Notes under the pieces: generated by a model
What the model was told of the DNA's origin: nothing
What the model saw: the letters and a program-made list of their open reading frames with translations, nothing else
Databases searched by the model: none
Made by a program: the position numbers and the translations under genes
From: CBDCBA01 sp965214125
Lineage (GTDB): Bacteria; Planctomycetota; Phycisphaerae; Tepidisphaerales; Tepidisphaeraceae
Direction of reading: 5' to 3'
DNA length: 64,000 nucleotides
Assembly (NCBI GenBank): GCA_965214125.1
Contig: CBDCBA010000020.1
Location: 11,989-75,988, forward strand
Shown: positions 23,982 through 33,616 of the stretch, piece after piece
How the letters are laid out: every line of letters begins with the position of its first letter
Numbering within the stretch: the first letter of the stretch is position 1

Positions 23982-26384
23982 ATGGCGTCGGCGAAGACAT
24001 GGGTGCAACGTCCGGTTTGGTGGTCGCTCCTGTTGGCGTGGCTGGTGCTGCTCGGCATTGCCCCGCCGCTGCTTGCGGCCGACGGGGGCGAATTGCGCAT
24101 CTGGACGGAAAAGGAAGATCCCGGCCTGCGGGCGGCGCTGCGTCGCTTCGAACGCGACCATCCCGGCTGGCGCGTCATCGAGACCGTCTACGCCAGCAGC
24201 GGCGGCGAGGACGCGCAGAAACTGATGACGGCCGTCGTCGGGGGCAGCCCGCCGGACGTCATCATGCAGGACCGCTTCACCGTCGGCGAGTGGGCCGCCC
24301 GCGGCGCGTTCCTGCCGCTGGACGACCTGATCGCTGCAAGCCAGCAGGACGGCCAGCCCGCGCCGATCGTGCCGGACAACTTCTACGACACCGCCTGGAA
24401 GGAGGCCGTCTACGAGGGCCGCAGCTTCGGTGTGCCCTACTCGATCGACACGCGGGCGCTCTACTACAACGAAGACCACCTCCGCGCCGCCGGCTACGTC
24501 GACGCCGACGGCAACGCCGTCCCGCCGAAGAACTGGGCCGAGCTGCGCGAGTACACCCGGCGCCTGACGATCCGCGATAATCGCGGCCGCATCGAACGCC
24601 TCGGCTTTGCGCCCAGCTACGGGAACTCCTGGCTCTACATCTACGGCTTCCTCAACGACGGCAGCTTTATGAGCGAGGACGGCCGCACCGTGCTGCTGGG
24701 CAGCCCGGAGATCGCCGAGGCGCTGGCGTACATGACGGAGCTGTACGACATCATCGGCGGCGTGGGCGAGGCCGACGCCTTCCTCACCGGGTCGACGGGC
24801 AACGAGTTCGACCCCTTCGGCACGGGCCGCGTCTCGATGAAGATCGACGGGGACTGGTCGCTCGCCCTGCTAGCCGAATACTACCCGACGCTGCGCTTCG
24901 GCGTCGCGCCGCCACCGGCACCCGAGGGGATGGCCACCACCACGTGGTCGGGCGGCTTCAGCTACGTCATCCCGCGGACGGCCAAGCACCCGGAGAAGGC
25001 GTTCGAGCTGATCCGCTACCTTGTCAGCGACGCCGGCTGGGACGTGAGCCACAGCGTCAACGCCCGCTACGCCGCGAGCAAGGGGCGGGCGTTCATCCCG
25101 CCGATGACGGCCCAGCCGGCGGTGAACGAGCGCGTGCTGGCCGAGCGCATCGCGAGCGACCCGAACGTGCCGCCGCGCATCGCGACGGCGTTGCAGACGT
25201 TTTACGACTTGCTGCCCGTCTCGCGATATCGCCCGGTTACGCCGGTCGGGCAGTTGCTGTGGGACGAGCACGCCCGCGCGACGGAGACGGCCACGCGCGG
25301 CGACGGTGACCCGGCGCTGATCCTGCAAGCCGCCGCCGCCCGCGTGCAGAAGACGCTCGACGAGCAGCTCGCCGCCGCCGGCGGGGACGCCGAGCCGGCG
25401 CCGGTGCGGTGGTCGATTGTCGTGCCGACCCTTGGCATCGCCATCGCGGTCATTTTGCTCGCGATCGGCATGGTCGCCAAGCGACGGGGCGCCTTCGCCA
25501 AGCACGAGGCGGGCGAGATGTGGGCGGCGGCGCTGTTCCTGTCGCCGTGGGCGATCGGCTTCGTGGTCCTGCTCGCCGGGCCGATTCTGGCGTCGCTGAT
25601 CTTCGCCTTCTGCCGCTACACGGTGCTCGACCCGGCCGAGTGGCGCGGCTTCGACAACTTTCGCCGCCTGCTCTTCGAGGATCGCATGTTCTGGCTGTCG
25701 CTCGGCAACACGGCGTACATGCTCATCGGCGTGCCGCTGGGCATGGCCGTGGGGCTGGGCATCGCGATGCTGCTGAACACGGAGGTGCGCGGGATGAAGG
25801 TCTACCGCACGCTCTTCTACCTGCCGGCCATCGTGCCGGTGGTGGCGAGCGCGATCCTGTGGATCTGGGTGCTCAACCCGCAGAACGGCCTGGTGAACGC
25901 GCTCCTGATGACCGTGGGCATCGACCGCCCGCCGCTGTGGCTCAACAGCCCGAGCCTGCTCTTCGGCTCGAAAGCGGCCATCCTGCTGATGGGCTTGTGG
26001 GGGGCCGGGGCGGGGATGATTATCTGGCTCGCCGGACTCAAGGGGATTCCCGGCCATCTGTACGAGGCGGCGACGATCGACGGCGCCGGCGCGTGGGGGC
26101 GGTTCCGCCACGTCACGCTGCCGATGCTGAGCCCGTACATCAGCTTCAACCTGATCATCGGCACGATCGCGACGATGCAGATCTTCGCCCAGGCGTTCAT
26201 CATGACCCAGGGCGGGCCGGCCGACTCGACGATGTTCTACGCCTACTACCTCTTCAACAACGCCTTTCGCTACTTCGAGATGGGCTACGCCAGCGCGATG
26301 GCGTGGGTGCTCCTGCTCATCATCCTCGCCCTGACGGCGATAGAGATGTGGTCGAGCAAGAAGTGGGTCCACTACGGCGCCTAA
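23982..26384 (+). CDS. Fused sugar ABC transporter: extracellular binding protein plus MalF-type permease
   Basis: 800 aa. Residues about 10-30 are a signal/anchor helix; about 35-455 are a family-1 solute-binding protein (ELRIWTEKEDPGLRAALRRF, SPPDVIMQDRFTVGEWA, GVPYSIDTRALYYN, GRVSMKIDGDWSLA); after a membrane helix (IVVPTLGIAIAVILLAIGM) a MalF-type permease domain follows (about 520-800) with six helices and the EAA loop YEAATIDGAGAWGRFRHV. The usual two genes are here one polypeptide, tethering the receptor to the channel. ATG 23982 has GGAGG upstream; GTG 23958 is an alternative. No ATPase gene is adjacent, so a shared MsmX/MalK-like ATPase elsewhere is presumed. Confidence 0.9.
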   Translation: MASAKTWVQRPVWWSLLLAWLVLLGIAPPLLAADGGELRIWTEKEDPGLRAALRRFERDHPGWRVIETVYASSGGEDAQKLMTAVVGGSPPDVIMQDRFTVGEWAARGAFLPLDDLIAASQQDGQPAPIVPDNFYDTAWKEAVYEGRSFGVPYSIDTRALYYNEDHLRAAGYVDADGNAVPPKNWAELREYTRRLTIRDNRGRIERLGFAPSYGNSWLYIYGFLNDGSFMSEDGRTVLLGSPEIAEALAYMTELYDIIGGVGEADAFLTGSTGNEFDPFGTGRVSMKIDGDWSLALLAEYYPTLRFGVAPPPAPEGMATTTWSGGFSYVIPRTAKHPEKAFELIRYLVSDAGWDVSHSVNARYAASKGRAFIPPMTAQPAVNERVLAERIASDPNVPPRIATALQTFYDLLPVSRYRPVTPVGQLLWDEHARATETATRGDGDPALILQAAAARVQKTLDEQLAAAGGDAEPAPVRWSIVVPTLGIAIAVILLAIGMVAKRRGAFAKHEAGEMWAAALFLSPWAIGFVVLLAGPILASLIFAFCRYTVLDPAEWRGFDNFRRLLFEDRMFWLSLGNTAYMLIGVPLGMAVGLGIAMLLNTEVRGMKVYRTLFYLPAIVPVVASAILWIWVLNPQNGLVNALLMTVGIDRPPLWLNSPSLLFGSKAAILLMGLWGAGAGMIIWLAGLKGIPGHLYEAATIDGAGAWGRFRHVTLPMLSPYISFNLIIGTIATMQIFAQAFIMTQGGPADSTMFYAYYLFNNAFRYFEMGYASAMAWVLLLIILALTAIEMWSSKKWVHYGA

Positions 26385-26409
26385 GCGTCCTTTTTCCCGG
26401 AGTTTTGCA

Positions 26410-28170
26410 TTGAAGCGACTGCTGCTGACCCCGATCCTCTTCGCCGAGCTGGCGCTGCTGGGCATCCTGCTGACGATGGTCTTCGTCGGCGGACTGCCGT
26501 CTTCGACGGCCGGGCTGATCTACGCGGTCGGCGCGGTGCTCGCGCTCTCGGCGGTGATCGCCCTCGCGCTGCCGTGGGAGTGGGCGTCGCGGCTGTCGCT
26601 GCACGGCGCGTTGATTGCCGGGGCGGTGCTGTTCGCGCTGCCGTTCGTCTGGCTCGTCGGCACGAGCTTCAAGTATCCGGAGGAGACATTCGTTTCGCCA
26701 CCGCAGTGGGTGCCGGCCGCGGCGCACCCGCGTGACCGCTCGCCCTACGTCGTCTCACCCGCGGTCGCGCACGACGTCGGCGACGAGGCGGCCCAGGCAA
26801 TCTGGCAGGACGCCAAGGTCTTCCTGCCGACCGGCCAGCTCGACGCGCTCGGCGAGACGTCGGTGCGCAACGCGCTGCTCGCCGAACTCCTCGCCGACGC
26901 GCCGACTGACGGCCCTGACTCGCCCACCGTGCGCGTCGCGAAGGATCAGGTTCGCACGCTGTGGGATCGCGTCTACCGCTCGTTCGTCATCGGCGGGGTG
27001 GACGTGCGCGACCGCGACGGCGAGAGCTTTGCCGTCCCCCCGGAGCAGCTTCGGCTGGCCGCCACGACGGGGGTCGAGCTGGTCGAAACGCCCGACGGCA
27101 CGCTCGTCCGCTACGACCTGGCCGACCGGGAGAGCATCGGCGTGACGATCGACATCGACCCCGCCTGGCTCGCCGACACCCTCGCGAACGAGCCGCCGGC
27201 CGTCTACGCCCTTCGGATGCGCCAGGACCGCACGTGGCACGGCTACGACGTTGCGATCGAGCACGCGGGCGAACGCTTTGCGTCTGACGATGCGCTGCAC
27301 CTGGGCGACTTTCGCTGGCGCGAGGTCGCGTTTCGACCCCAGACACAGCAGGCGATCGAGGACGCGCCGGTTGGGCGCGACGAGCGGCAGCTCGGGGTCC
27401 TTCCGGCCGACGCCGAGGGCGCGGCGGCGGAGCCGGGCACTCGGCTGACGCTCACGCTGCACAAGACCGGACCGATCGCCGCGACGTGGGCGAAGTACAC
27501 CGACACCTACCGGCAGGCGTGGTACAGCGACCCGTACTGGGGCCGCTATTTATTCAACAGCCTGTGGCTGGTGGTGCTCAACGTGATCGGCCAACTCTTC
27601 GCCTGCTCGATGGCGGCGTTCGCGTTCAGCCGCCTGCGCTGGCCGGGGCGCGACGGGGTCTTCGTGCTGCTGCTAGCGACGATGATGCTGCCGGCGTTCG
27701 TGACGATGATCCCGACGTTCCTCATCTTCCGCGGGCTCGGCTGGTACAACACGCTGCTGCCCCTGTGGGTGCCCGCCTTCGCGGGAACGCCGTTCTACAT
27801 CTTCCTGTTGCGTCAGTTCATGCTCGGCATCCCGCGTGAGCTCGAGGAGGCCGCCCGCATCGACGGCTGCTCGTGGTTCGGCATCTACGGCCGCATCGTA
27901 ATGCCCCTGATGAAGCCCGCCCTGGCAACGGTGGCCATCTTCACGTTCATGGCGACGTGGAACGAGTTCATGGGCCCGCTGATCTACCTGAGCGACGAGC
28001 GGCTTTACCCGCTGTCGCTGGGCCTCTTCAAGTTCCGCAGCCAGTACGGCAGCGAGTTCGGCATGCTGATGGCCGCCAGCACCCTGATGACGTTGCCGGT
28101 CATCGCCGTCTTCTTCGTCTGCCAACGCTACTTCATTCAGGGGGCGACGCTCACCGGGCTCAAGGGATGA
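26410..28170 (+). CDS. MalG-type sugar ABC permease with large extracytoplasmic insertion
   Basis: 586 aa, about twice the normal 280. Two additional N-terminal helices and the usual first permease helix end at PFVWLVGTSFKYPEETFVSPPQWVP; about 270 residues are then inserted where MalG normally continues with a short loop, before WGRYLFNSLWLVVLNV and the remaining five helices. The EAA loop is EEAARIDGCSWFGIYGRI. The insertion is hydrophilic and alpha/beta-like (for example GTLVRYDLADRESIGVTIDID) and should lie in the periplasm. TTG start at 26410 with GGAG eight bases upstream. Partner of the preceding fused protein, 25 bases downstream of it. Confidence 0.9.
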   Translation: MKRLLLTPILFAELALLGILLTMVFVGGLPSSTAGLIYAVGAVLALSAVIALALPWEWASRLSLHGALIAGAVLFALPFVWLVGTSFKYPEETFVSPPQWVPAAAHPRDRSPYVVSPAVAHDVGDEAAQAIWQDAKVFLPTGQLDALGETSVRNALLAELLADAPTDGPDSPTVRVAKDQVRTLWDRVYRSFVIGGVDVRDRDGESFAVPPEQLRLAATTGVELVETPDGTLVRYDLADRESIGVTIDIDPAWLADTLANEPPAVYALRMRQDRTWHGYDVAIEHAGERFASDDALHLGDFRWREVAFRPQTQQAIEDAPVGRDERQLGVLPADAEGAAAEPGTRLTLTLHKTGPIAATWAKYTDTYRQAWYSDPYWGRYLFNSLWLVVLNVIGQLFACSMAAFAFSRLRWPGRDGVFVLLLATMMLPAFVTMIPTFLIFRGLGWYNTLLPLWVPAFAGTPFYIFLLRQFMLGIPRELEEAARIDGCSWFGIYGRIVMPLMKPALATVAIFTFMATWNEFMGPLIYLSDERLYPLSLGLFKFRSQYGSEFGMLMAASTLMTLPVIAVFFVCQRYFIQGATLTGLKG

Positions 28171-28213
28171 AGCCGCCGCGCGTCCGGGAACGGTGACTTG
28201 ACGGCTTTTCGTT

Positions 28214-28246
28214 CCCAAACCGCGTTGCAACGCAACGCGGTTTGGG
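28214..28246. terminator. Perfect palindromic hairpin between convergent genes
   Basis: Arms CCCAAACCGCGTTG (28214-28227) and CAACGCGGTTTGGG (28233-28246), loop of five. Lies between the permease gene and the convergent regulator gene. No T-tract on either side, so termination is uncertain. Confidence 0.45.
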
Positions 28247-28270
28247 GCGGGCGAGAGTCGTGGAGCCGTT

Positions 28271-29413
28271 CTATGAACGCGAGGTGGAGCGGCGGGCGAC
28301 CAGTTCCACCGGGATCACCACGCGGCTGCCGGTAGGAAGCGGGTCGCAGTCGTTGGACCCCTCCGCCAGCGTGGACGCCACCTGGTAGACCGCCGCGGCG
28401 AAGGGCTCGACCGGCTGGCGGACCACCGTCAGCGGCACCGGCAACATCGAGGCAATCGGGTCGTCGTCGAACCCGGCCAACCCGATCTCGTCGCCAATCT
28501 TGTAGCCGCGCTTGCTGAGGATGAAGCCCAGCTTCGCCGCGCACGTCGTGTCCTTGCAGATCACCGCGTCGGGCTTGGATTTGAGCAGGCGATCGCACAG
28601 TTCCTCGTCCGGGAACGTAGCCGTCTCGAAGACGAGGCCGGAATCCTGTCGGATACCCGCCAGCCGCAGGCCGTCGTAGTAGCCCGCCAGGCGTTCGAAG
28701 ACGGCCGTGGAATCCTGCTCGATCGAGACGAACGCGATCCGCTTGTATCCCTGCTCGACCATGTGTTCGACCAGCAGCGTTCCACCGCGACGGTTGTCGT
28801 AGCTGACCCACGTGTGCTGGCTACGCCGCGGGTAAGCGACCGTGTCGCGGTCGATCACCACGATCGCGATGCCAGCCTTTTGCAGGACAGCCAGCACTTC
28901 GTCGTTAAGCGACATCTCCTCGTGCGGCAACTCCAGCCCGCAGTAGAGAACAACCTTTGGTTTGCGCGCCGCGAGCGACCGGGCCGCGCTGAGCACCTGC
29001 TCGCGCTGCGTAGTCCCACCCGCGGGCGACAGCACCTGGAGCGACAACTCGGCGTGATGGTGCGTGCAGACGCGGCTGATGCCGTGGTGCAACTGGACGT
29101 GGAACGCCCCCACCGCCTGCTCGGGGCCGGCCCAGGGCGTGAACATCGCAATCGACATCTGCGGCGATCCCCGCCCGTTCGCGCCCGCCGTCTCGCGCAC
29201 GTAGGTGCCTGAGCCCCGCCGGCGGTGCAGGACGCCCGTGACCTCCAGATCGCGCATCGCCCGCGTGACCGTGCCGCGCGACACGTTGTACTGGCGCATG
29301 ATCTCCGACTCGCTCGGCAGGCGGTCGCCGGGACGCAGCGTTCCTTCCTCGATGCGGCGCAGCACGCCGTTGCGAATCTGCGTGTGCAGTGGCTGGGTGG
29401 CGGCGACAGTCAC
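28271..29413 (-). CDS. GntR-type DNA-binding / LacI-type sugar-binding transcription regulator
   Basis: 380 aa. N-terminal GntR winged helix (PLHTQIRNGVLRRIEEGTLRPGDRLPSE in two runs, EIMRQYNVSRGTVTRAMRDL recognition helix) joined to a periplasmic-binding-protein-like effector domain (about residues 85-370: YKRIAFVSIEQDS, GLAGFDDDPIASML). This is the AraR-like architecture. Likely a sugar-responsive repressor of the flanking transport and glycosidase genes (inference). Start set at GTG 29411-29413 because TATGCT stands exactly six bases upstream; a TTG at 29431 is the alternative. Confidence 0.9.
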   Translation of the reverse strand: MTVAATQPLHTQIRNGVLRRIEEGTLRPGDRLPSESEIMRQYNVSRGTVTRAMRDLEVTGVLHRRRGSGTYVRETAGANGRGSPQMSIAMFTPWAGPEQAVGAFHVQLHHGISRVCTHHHAELSLQVLSPAGGTTQREQVLSAARSLAARKPKVVLYCGLELPHEEMSLNDEVLAVLQKAGIAIVVIDRDTVAYPRRSQHTWVSYDNRRGGTLLVEHMVEQGYKRIAFVSIEQDSTAVFERLAGYYDGLRLAGIRQDSGLVFETATFPDEELCDRLLKSKPDAVICKDTTCAAKLGFILSKRGYKIGDEIGLAGFDDDPIASMLPVPLTVVRQPVEPFAAAVYQVASTLAEGSNDCDPLPTGSRVVIPVELVARRSTSRS

Positions 29414-29419
29414 AGAGCA

Positions 29420-29425
29420 AGCATA
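29420..29425 (-). promoter_or_regulatory. Putative leaderless -10 hexamer of the GntR/LacI regulator
   Basis: TATGCT on the minus strand, six bases from the GTG. Confidence 0.55.
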
Positions 29426-29530
29426 GCACAAACGGGGACAGGACCCCGCCCGCGCGCCCCGCCGCGAAAGGCTTAGTCATCTTGAGCGAAAAGTGCAGGC
29501 CGCCCGTTGGCGATACCGCGGCATGGAAGG

Positions 29531-29536
29531 TACAGT
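29531..29536 (+). promoter_or_regulatory. Putative leaderless -10 hexamer of the GH76 gene
   Basis: TACAGT, six bases before GTG 29543. Confidence 0.5.
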
Positions 29537-29542
29537 CGCGGC

Positions 29543-30943
29543 GTGTCGGCCCGCGCCCCCAATTTGCAACGACCCGTGCCGCACCGGGTTGGCCTGGCGC
29601 TGCTGGCCGCGCTTCCCGCGCTCGTCGCCGCCGGGACGCCGGGCGATGACCGCGTGCCGCTGTCGACGCCGCCCGCCGGCTGGGCCGACGAGGCTCACCG
29701 TCTGACCGAACACGTCCAGGACACGTTCTGGGAGGACACCCTTCATCGCTACGTCGCCCGGGTCGATTCCGAGGGCACCGTGCGGGGAACCAACGCGCAC
29801 GGCCGAGCCTTCATCGGGCACACGCTCTGGGCCTGGACGGAGGCCTTCCGCATGCTCGCCGCGGCGACCGCGAGCGACCCCGACACCTTCGGCGACGATC
29901 TCGCCCAAGCCTTCGCCTCGCTGGAGCGTTACTACGACCCCACACGCGGCTGCTACAACGCCTGGGAGCACTTTCCGGGCAACGTCGACAGCTACAGCGA
30001 CGACAACGCCTGGCTGATCCTGGGGCTGTGCGAGGCGACGGTCGCCACGGGAGATCGCCGCTTCGCCGACCGCGGGCACGACGTGATGGAGCGTTACCTG
30101 GTCGGCGAGTGGTGTGACGACGACGGGCCGCTCGGCATGCGATGGGGATTCGACGCCACGAACAACCGCCAGGCCAAGCAGCGGGCGAGCATCAGCGCGT
30201 CGAGCTCCGCCGCCGCCGCAATCGCGCTGGCGAACCTCGGCTATCAGCGGGAGGCGAACCTTCGGCGGGCGCGTGTCTGGCTCGACTGGATCGAGCGACA
30301 CTGCGTCGATGCCGACGGCCTTGTGATGGACGGGCTCCGCCCCGGCCGCACCCCGGCGGATGCCTGGCGTCTCGAGCGATTCAAGTGGAGCTACAACACC
30401 GGGCTGGTCATCCTCGCCAACGCGATGCTTTACGAGCAAACGGGCGACGCGGTGTTGCTCGATCGCGTCCGCCGATCCGCCCACGCGGCCATCGATCGCG
30501 AGGGGGAGATGTACGAGGGGATCGTCGACGATCCGGCGCTTCGCTTTTTCGATGACACAACCTACTTTGCCACCCACTTGATCGAAGCGCTCGCAAAGGC
30601 CGCCGAAGTGCTGGAGGACGACCGCCTCCGCGACGAGGCCGAGCGCAACGCCCGGTACCTGTTCACGCACCTTCGCGATCCGGATGATGGCCTCTACTTT
30701 CGCAACATGCGGCTCTGGGTGATCGACGAAGTGCGCCGCAATCGCTTCGATGCACTGTTTGCGGGCTCGTTCGACGCGACGCGACCGCGCGAGGGCTTTT
30801 CGGCCGAGGAGCGTGCGACGGCAGACCGGGAACTCCCCGTCGCGCGGCGGCGCCCCGTCAAAACGTTGCTTGCCGCCGCGTCGGTGGCGCGGATGTACTG
30901 GACGCTCGGACCCAAGACCAACATTTCTGAGGAGATCGAATGA
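29543..30943 (+). CDS. GH76-family glycoside hydrolase (alpha-1,6-mannanase-like)
   Basis: 466 aa with N-terminal signal peptide (VGLALLAALPALVAAG). The (alpha/alpha)6-barrel includes the tandem-Asp catalytic motif of GH76 as SYSDDNAWLIL (about residue 155), plus WDTLxxY-like FWEDTLHRYVARVD and FKWSYNTGLVILANAML. GH76 enzymes cut alpha-1,6-mannan backbones. Start GTG 29543 is supported by TACAGT six bases upstream. The stop overlaps the start of the next gene (ATGA), so the hydrolase heads the YtfQRT-type transporter operon. Confidence 0.8.
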   Translation: MSARAPNLQRPVPHRVGLALLAALPALVAAGTPGDDRVPLSTPPAGWADEAHRLTEHVQDTFWEDTLHRYVARVDSEGTVRGTNAHGRAFIGHTLWAWTEAFRMLAAATASDPDTFGDDLAQAFASLERYYDPTRGCYNAWEHFPGNVDSYSDDNAWLILGLCEATVATGDRRFADRGHDVMERYLVGEWCDDDGPLGMRWGFDATNNRQAKQRASISASSSAAAAIALANLGYQREANLRRARVWLDWIERHCVDADGLVMDGLRPGRTPADAWRLERFKWSYNTGLVILANAMLYEQTGDAVLLDRVRRSAHAAIDREGEMYEGIVDDPALRFFDDTTYFATHLIEALAKAAEVLEDDRLRDEAERNARYLFTHLRDPDDGLYFRNMRLWVIDEVRRNRFDALFAGSFDATRPREGFSAEERATADRELPVARRRPVKTLLAAASVARMYWTLGPKTNISEEIE

Positions 30944-31974
30944 CTACGACATCACTTCCACTGCCGAACCGCCTATCGCACATCGCTTGGGCCCGCTGGG
31001 TTCTGACGTGTTTCCTAGTCGCTTCGGCGGCGTTTTTCGGCGCGGCTGGGTGTGACTCCGGCGACGACGGCGGCGGCGCGGGCGGCGACGCTTCGGCGGG
31101 CGGGTTCCAAACCGTCGGCTTCTCCCAGGCGGGCGAGGAGAGTTCGTGGCGTGCGGCGGAGACCGCCAGCATTCGCGGCGAGGCGGAGAAGCGCGGGGTC
31201 GACCTGAAGTTCAACGACGCCCAGGGCAAGCAGGAGAACCAGATCAAGGCGGTCCGCTCGTTCATCGCCCAGGGCGTGGACGCGATCATCCTCGCGCCGA
31301 TCGTCGAGACGGGCTGGGACCAGGTGCTGAAGGAGGCACAGCGGGCCCGGATCCCGGTGATCCTCGTGGACCGCGGCGTGGAGGCCGACGAGTCGCTGTA
31401 CGCGACGCTCATCGCCAGCGACTTCGTGGAGGAGGGCCGCATGGCCGCCCAGTGGGTGGTCGACAAGACCGGCGGCAGCGGCACCATCGTCGAGCTCGAG
31501 GGAACGCCCGGCAGCGCGCCGGCGAATGATCGCAAGGCGGGCTTCGCCGAGGTGATCGACCGGCACGATGGCCTGGAGATCACGCGCAGCCAGACCGGCG
31601 ACTTCACCCGCGCCGGCGGCAAGGAGGTCATGGAGGCCTTCCTCAAGAGCGACCGCGACAACATCGACGTCGTCTACGCCCACAACGACGACATGGCCCT
31701 TGGGGCGATCCAGGCGATCGAGGAGGCGGGCCTGAAACCGGGCGAGGACATTCTCCTCATCAGCATCGACGGCGTTCGCGCCGCGTTCGAGGCGATGCGG
31801 GCCGGCACGCTCAATGCCAGCGTCGAGTGCAACCCGCTGCTTGGCCCGGCCGCCTTCGACGCCCTGGAAACCCTCGCCGGCGGCGGCACGCTCGAGAAGA
31901 AAACGATCGTCGAGGACCGCCTCTTCGACCGCTCCGACGTGACCGACGACGTGCTCGCCAGCCGCGAGTATTAG
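30940..31974 (+). CDS. Sugar ABC transporter substrate-binding lipoprotein (YtfQ/RbsB type)
   Basis: 344 aa. Export segment and lipobox (AAFFGAAGCDSG), a Gly/Asp-rich linker, then a type-I periplasmic binding protein: TVGFSQAGEESSWRAAETAS, AIILAPIVETGWDQVLKEA, IPVILVDRGVE, VVYAHNDDMALGAIQAI, ILLISIDG. These strings match YtfQ, the galactofuranose receptor of Escherichia coli, more closely than RbsB. Translationally coupled to the GH76 gene; followed by ATPase and two permeases. Confidence 0.9.
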   Translation: MTTTSLPLPNRLSHIAWARWVLTCFLVASAAFFGAAGCDSGDDGGGAGGDASAGGFQTVGFSQAGEESSWRAAETASIRGEAEKRGVDLKFNDAQGKQENQIKAVRSFIAQGVDAIILAPIVETGWDQVLKEAQRARIPVILVDRGVEADESLYATLIASDFVEEGRMAAQWVVDKTGGSGTIVELEGTPGSAPANDRKAGFAEVIDRHDGLEITRSQTGDFTRAGGKEVMEAFLKSDRDNIDVVYAHNDDMALGAIQAIEEAGLKPGEDILLISIDGVRAAFEAMRAGTLNASVECNPLLGPAAFDALETLAGGGTLEKKTIVEDRLFDRSDVTDDVLASREY

Positions 31975-31996
31975 GAGCCGTTCGAGAACTCGTAGG

Positions 31997-33616
31997 GTGG
32001 TTGCAGCCCACCATCCGGACTTCACGACGCCTGTTCCTTTGGACGACGCGCTCCTCTCCATCCGCGGACTCGGCAAGACGTTCCCTGGCGTGCGCGCGCT
32101 GCACGAGGTGGACTTCACCCTGCGCCGCGGCGAGATCCACGCCCTCATGGGCGAGAACGGCGCCGGCAAGAGCACGCTCATCAAGGTGCTCACCGGCGTC
32201 TACGGCCGCGACGCGGGCACCGCCCTGCTGGATGGACAGCCGATCCACCCGCGCTCGCCGAACGAAGCGCAGGCGCTCGGCATCAGCACGGTCTACCAGG
32301 AGGTCAACCTCGTCGGGTACCTGAGCGTCGCGGAGAACATGTACCTCGGCCGCGAGCCGATGCGCGGGGGGCGGTTCGGCAAGGTGCGGTGGTCGGTTGC
32401 CAAGCGCGGGGCGCGGGCGGCGCTGAAGCGGCTGGACGTCAACATCGACGTCGCCCGACCTGTCGGCAGCTACCCGATTGCGATTCAGCAACTCGTCGCC
32501 ATCGCCCGCGCGGCCGACGTGGACGCGAAGGTGCTGATCCTCGACGAGCCGACGAGCAGCCTGAGCGGGGGCGAAATCGAACGCCTCTTCACCGTCATGC
32601 GCCGCCTCCGCGACGACGGGCTGGGCCTCGTCTTCGTCACGCATTTTCTCGATCAGGTGTACGCCGTTTGCGACCGCATCACCGTGCTGCGCAACGGCGG
32701 GCTCGTGGGCGAGTACCCGGCCGCCGACCTGTCACGCCTGGAGCTCGTGGCGAAGATGATCGGCAAGGATCTGGACGCGGTGCGGGAGCTTTCGGCCCGG
32801 CACGGCGCCGCGGAAACCAATGTCTCGCAGGGGGTGTTGCTCGAAGCGAAGGGCCTGTCGCGCGGGCGGGCGGTGGCGGGCGTGGACTTGACCGTGCGCG
32901 CGGGCGAGGTCGTCGGCCTGGCCGGCCTGCTCGGATCGGGGCGCACCGAGACCGCCAAGCTCCTCTTCGGCATCGATCGACGCGACGCCGGCACCATTGC
33001 CATCAAGGGCGCCGCGCCCTCGACCACGGCGCCCGCGTCGCCGCGCGAGGCGATGCGGCTCGGGCTGGCGTTCGCGCCCGAGGAGCGCAAGACCGAGGCG
33101 ATCTTGCCGGACCTGTCGGTAAGGCAGAACATCGTCCTCTCGCTTCAGGCGCGGCGCGGCTGGCTGCGGAAACTCTCTCGCCGCCGGCAAGGGGCCTTGG
33201 CCAGCGAGTACATCGCGGCCATGAACATTCGCACGCCCGACGCGGAGAAGCCGATCGGCCAACTCTCGGGCGGCAACCAGCAGAAGGCGATTCTCGCGCG
33301 GTGGCTCGCGAGCGAGCCGAAGGTCTTTATCGTCGACGAGCCCACCCGCGGCATCGACGTGGGGGCCAAGGCGGAGATCGAAAAGCTCGTGGCCCGCCTG
33401 ACCGCCGAGGGCATGGGCGTGGTCTTCATCAGCAGCGAGATCGACGAAACCGTGCGCAACTGCCACCGCGTCGTCGTGCTGCGCGACGGCCACCCCGTGG
33501 CCGAGCTCGCCGGCACCGCGATCGACGCCGACGCCATCATGCAGGCCATCGCCGGCGACCCCACCACTCCCACCACCTCCACCACTCCCACCACCACCCC
33601 AGCCCCCACGCCGTGA
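31997..33616 (+). CDS. Sugar ABC transporter ATPase with two nucleotide-binding domains (YtfR/RbsA type)
   Basis: 539 aa, duplicated ABC ATPase. Domain 1: Walker A GENGAGKST, Q-loop in TVYQEVNL, degenerate signature (SSLSGGE lies after Walker B LILDEPT). Domain 2: degenerate P-loop GLLGSGRTE, signature LSGGNQQKAILARWLA, Walker B FIVDEPTRGIDVGAKAEI. This asymmetry is usual for RbsA/YtfR. The C-terminal 20 residues are a Pro/Thr tail encoded by CACCACTCC-like repeats. Start GTG 31997. Stop overlaps the next start (GTGA). Confidence 0.94.
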   Translation: MVAAHHPDFTTPVPLDDALLSIRGLGKTFPGVRALHEVDFTLRRGEIHALMGENGAGKSTLIKVLTGVYGRDAGTALLDGQPIHPRSPNEAQALGISTVYQEVNLVGYLSVAENMYLGREPMRGGRFGKVRWSVAKRGARAALKRLDVNIDVARPVGSYPIAIQQLVAIARAADVDAKVLILDEPTSSLSGGEIERLFTVMRRLRDDGLGLVFVTHFLDQVYAVCDRITVLRNGGLVGEYPAADLSRLELVAKMIGKDLDAVRELSARHGAAETNVSQGVLLEAKGLSRGRAVAGVDLTVRAGEVVGLAGLLGSGRTETAKLLFGIDRRDAGTIAIKGAAPSTTAPASPREAMRLGLAFAPEERKTEAILPDLSVRQNIVLSLQARRGWLRKLSRRRQGALASEYIAAMNIRTPDAEKPIGQLSGGNQQKAILARWLASEPKVFIVDEPTRGIDVGAKAEIEKLVARLTAEGMGVVFISSEIDETVRNCHRVVVLRDGHPVAELAGTAIDADAIMQAIAGDPTTPTTSTTPTTTPAPTP

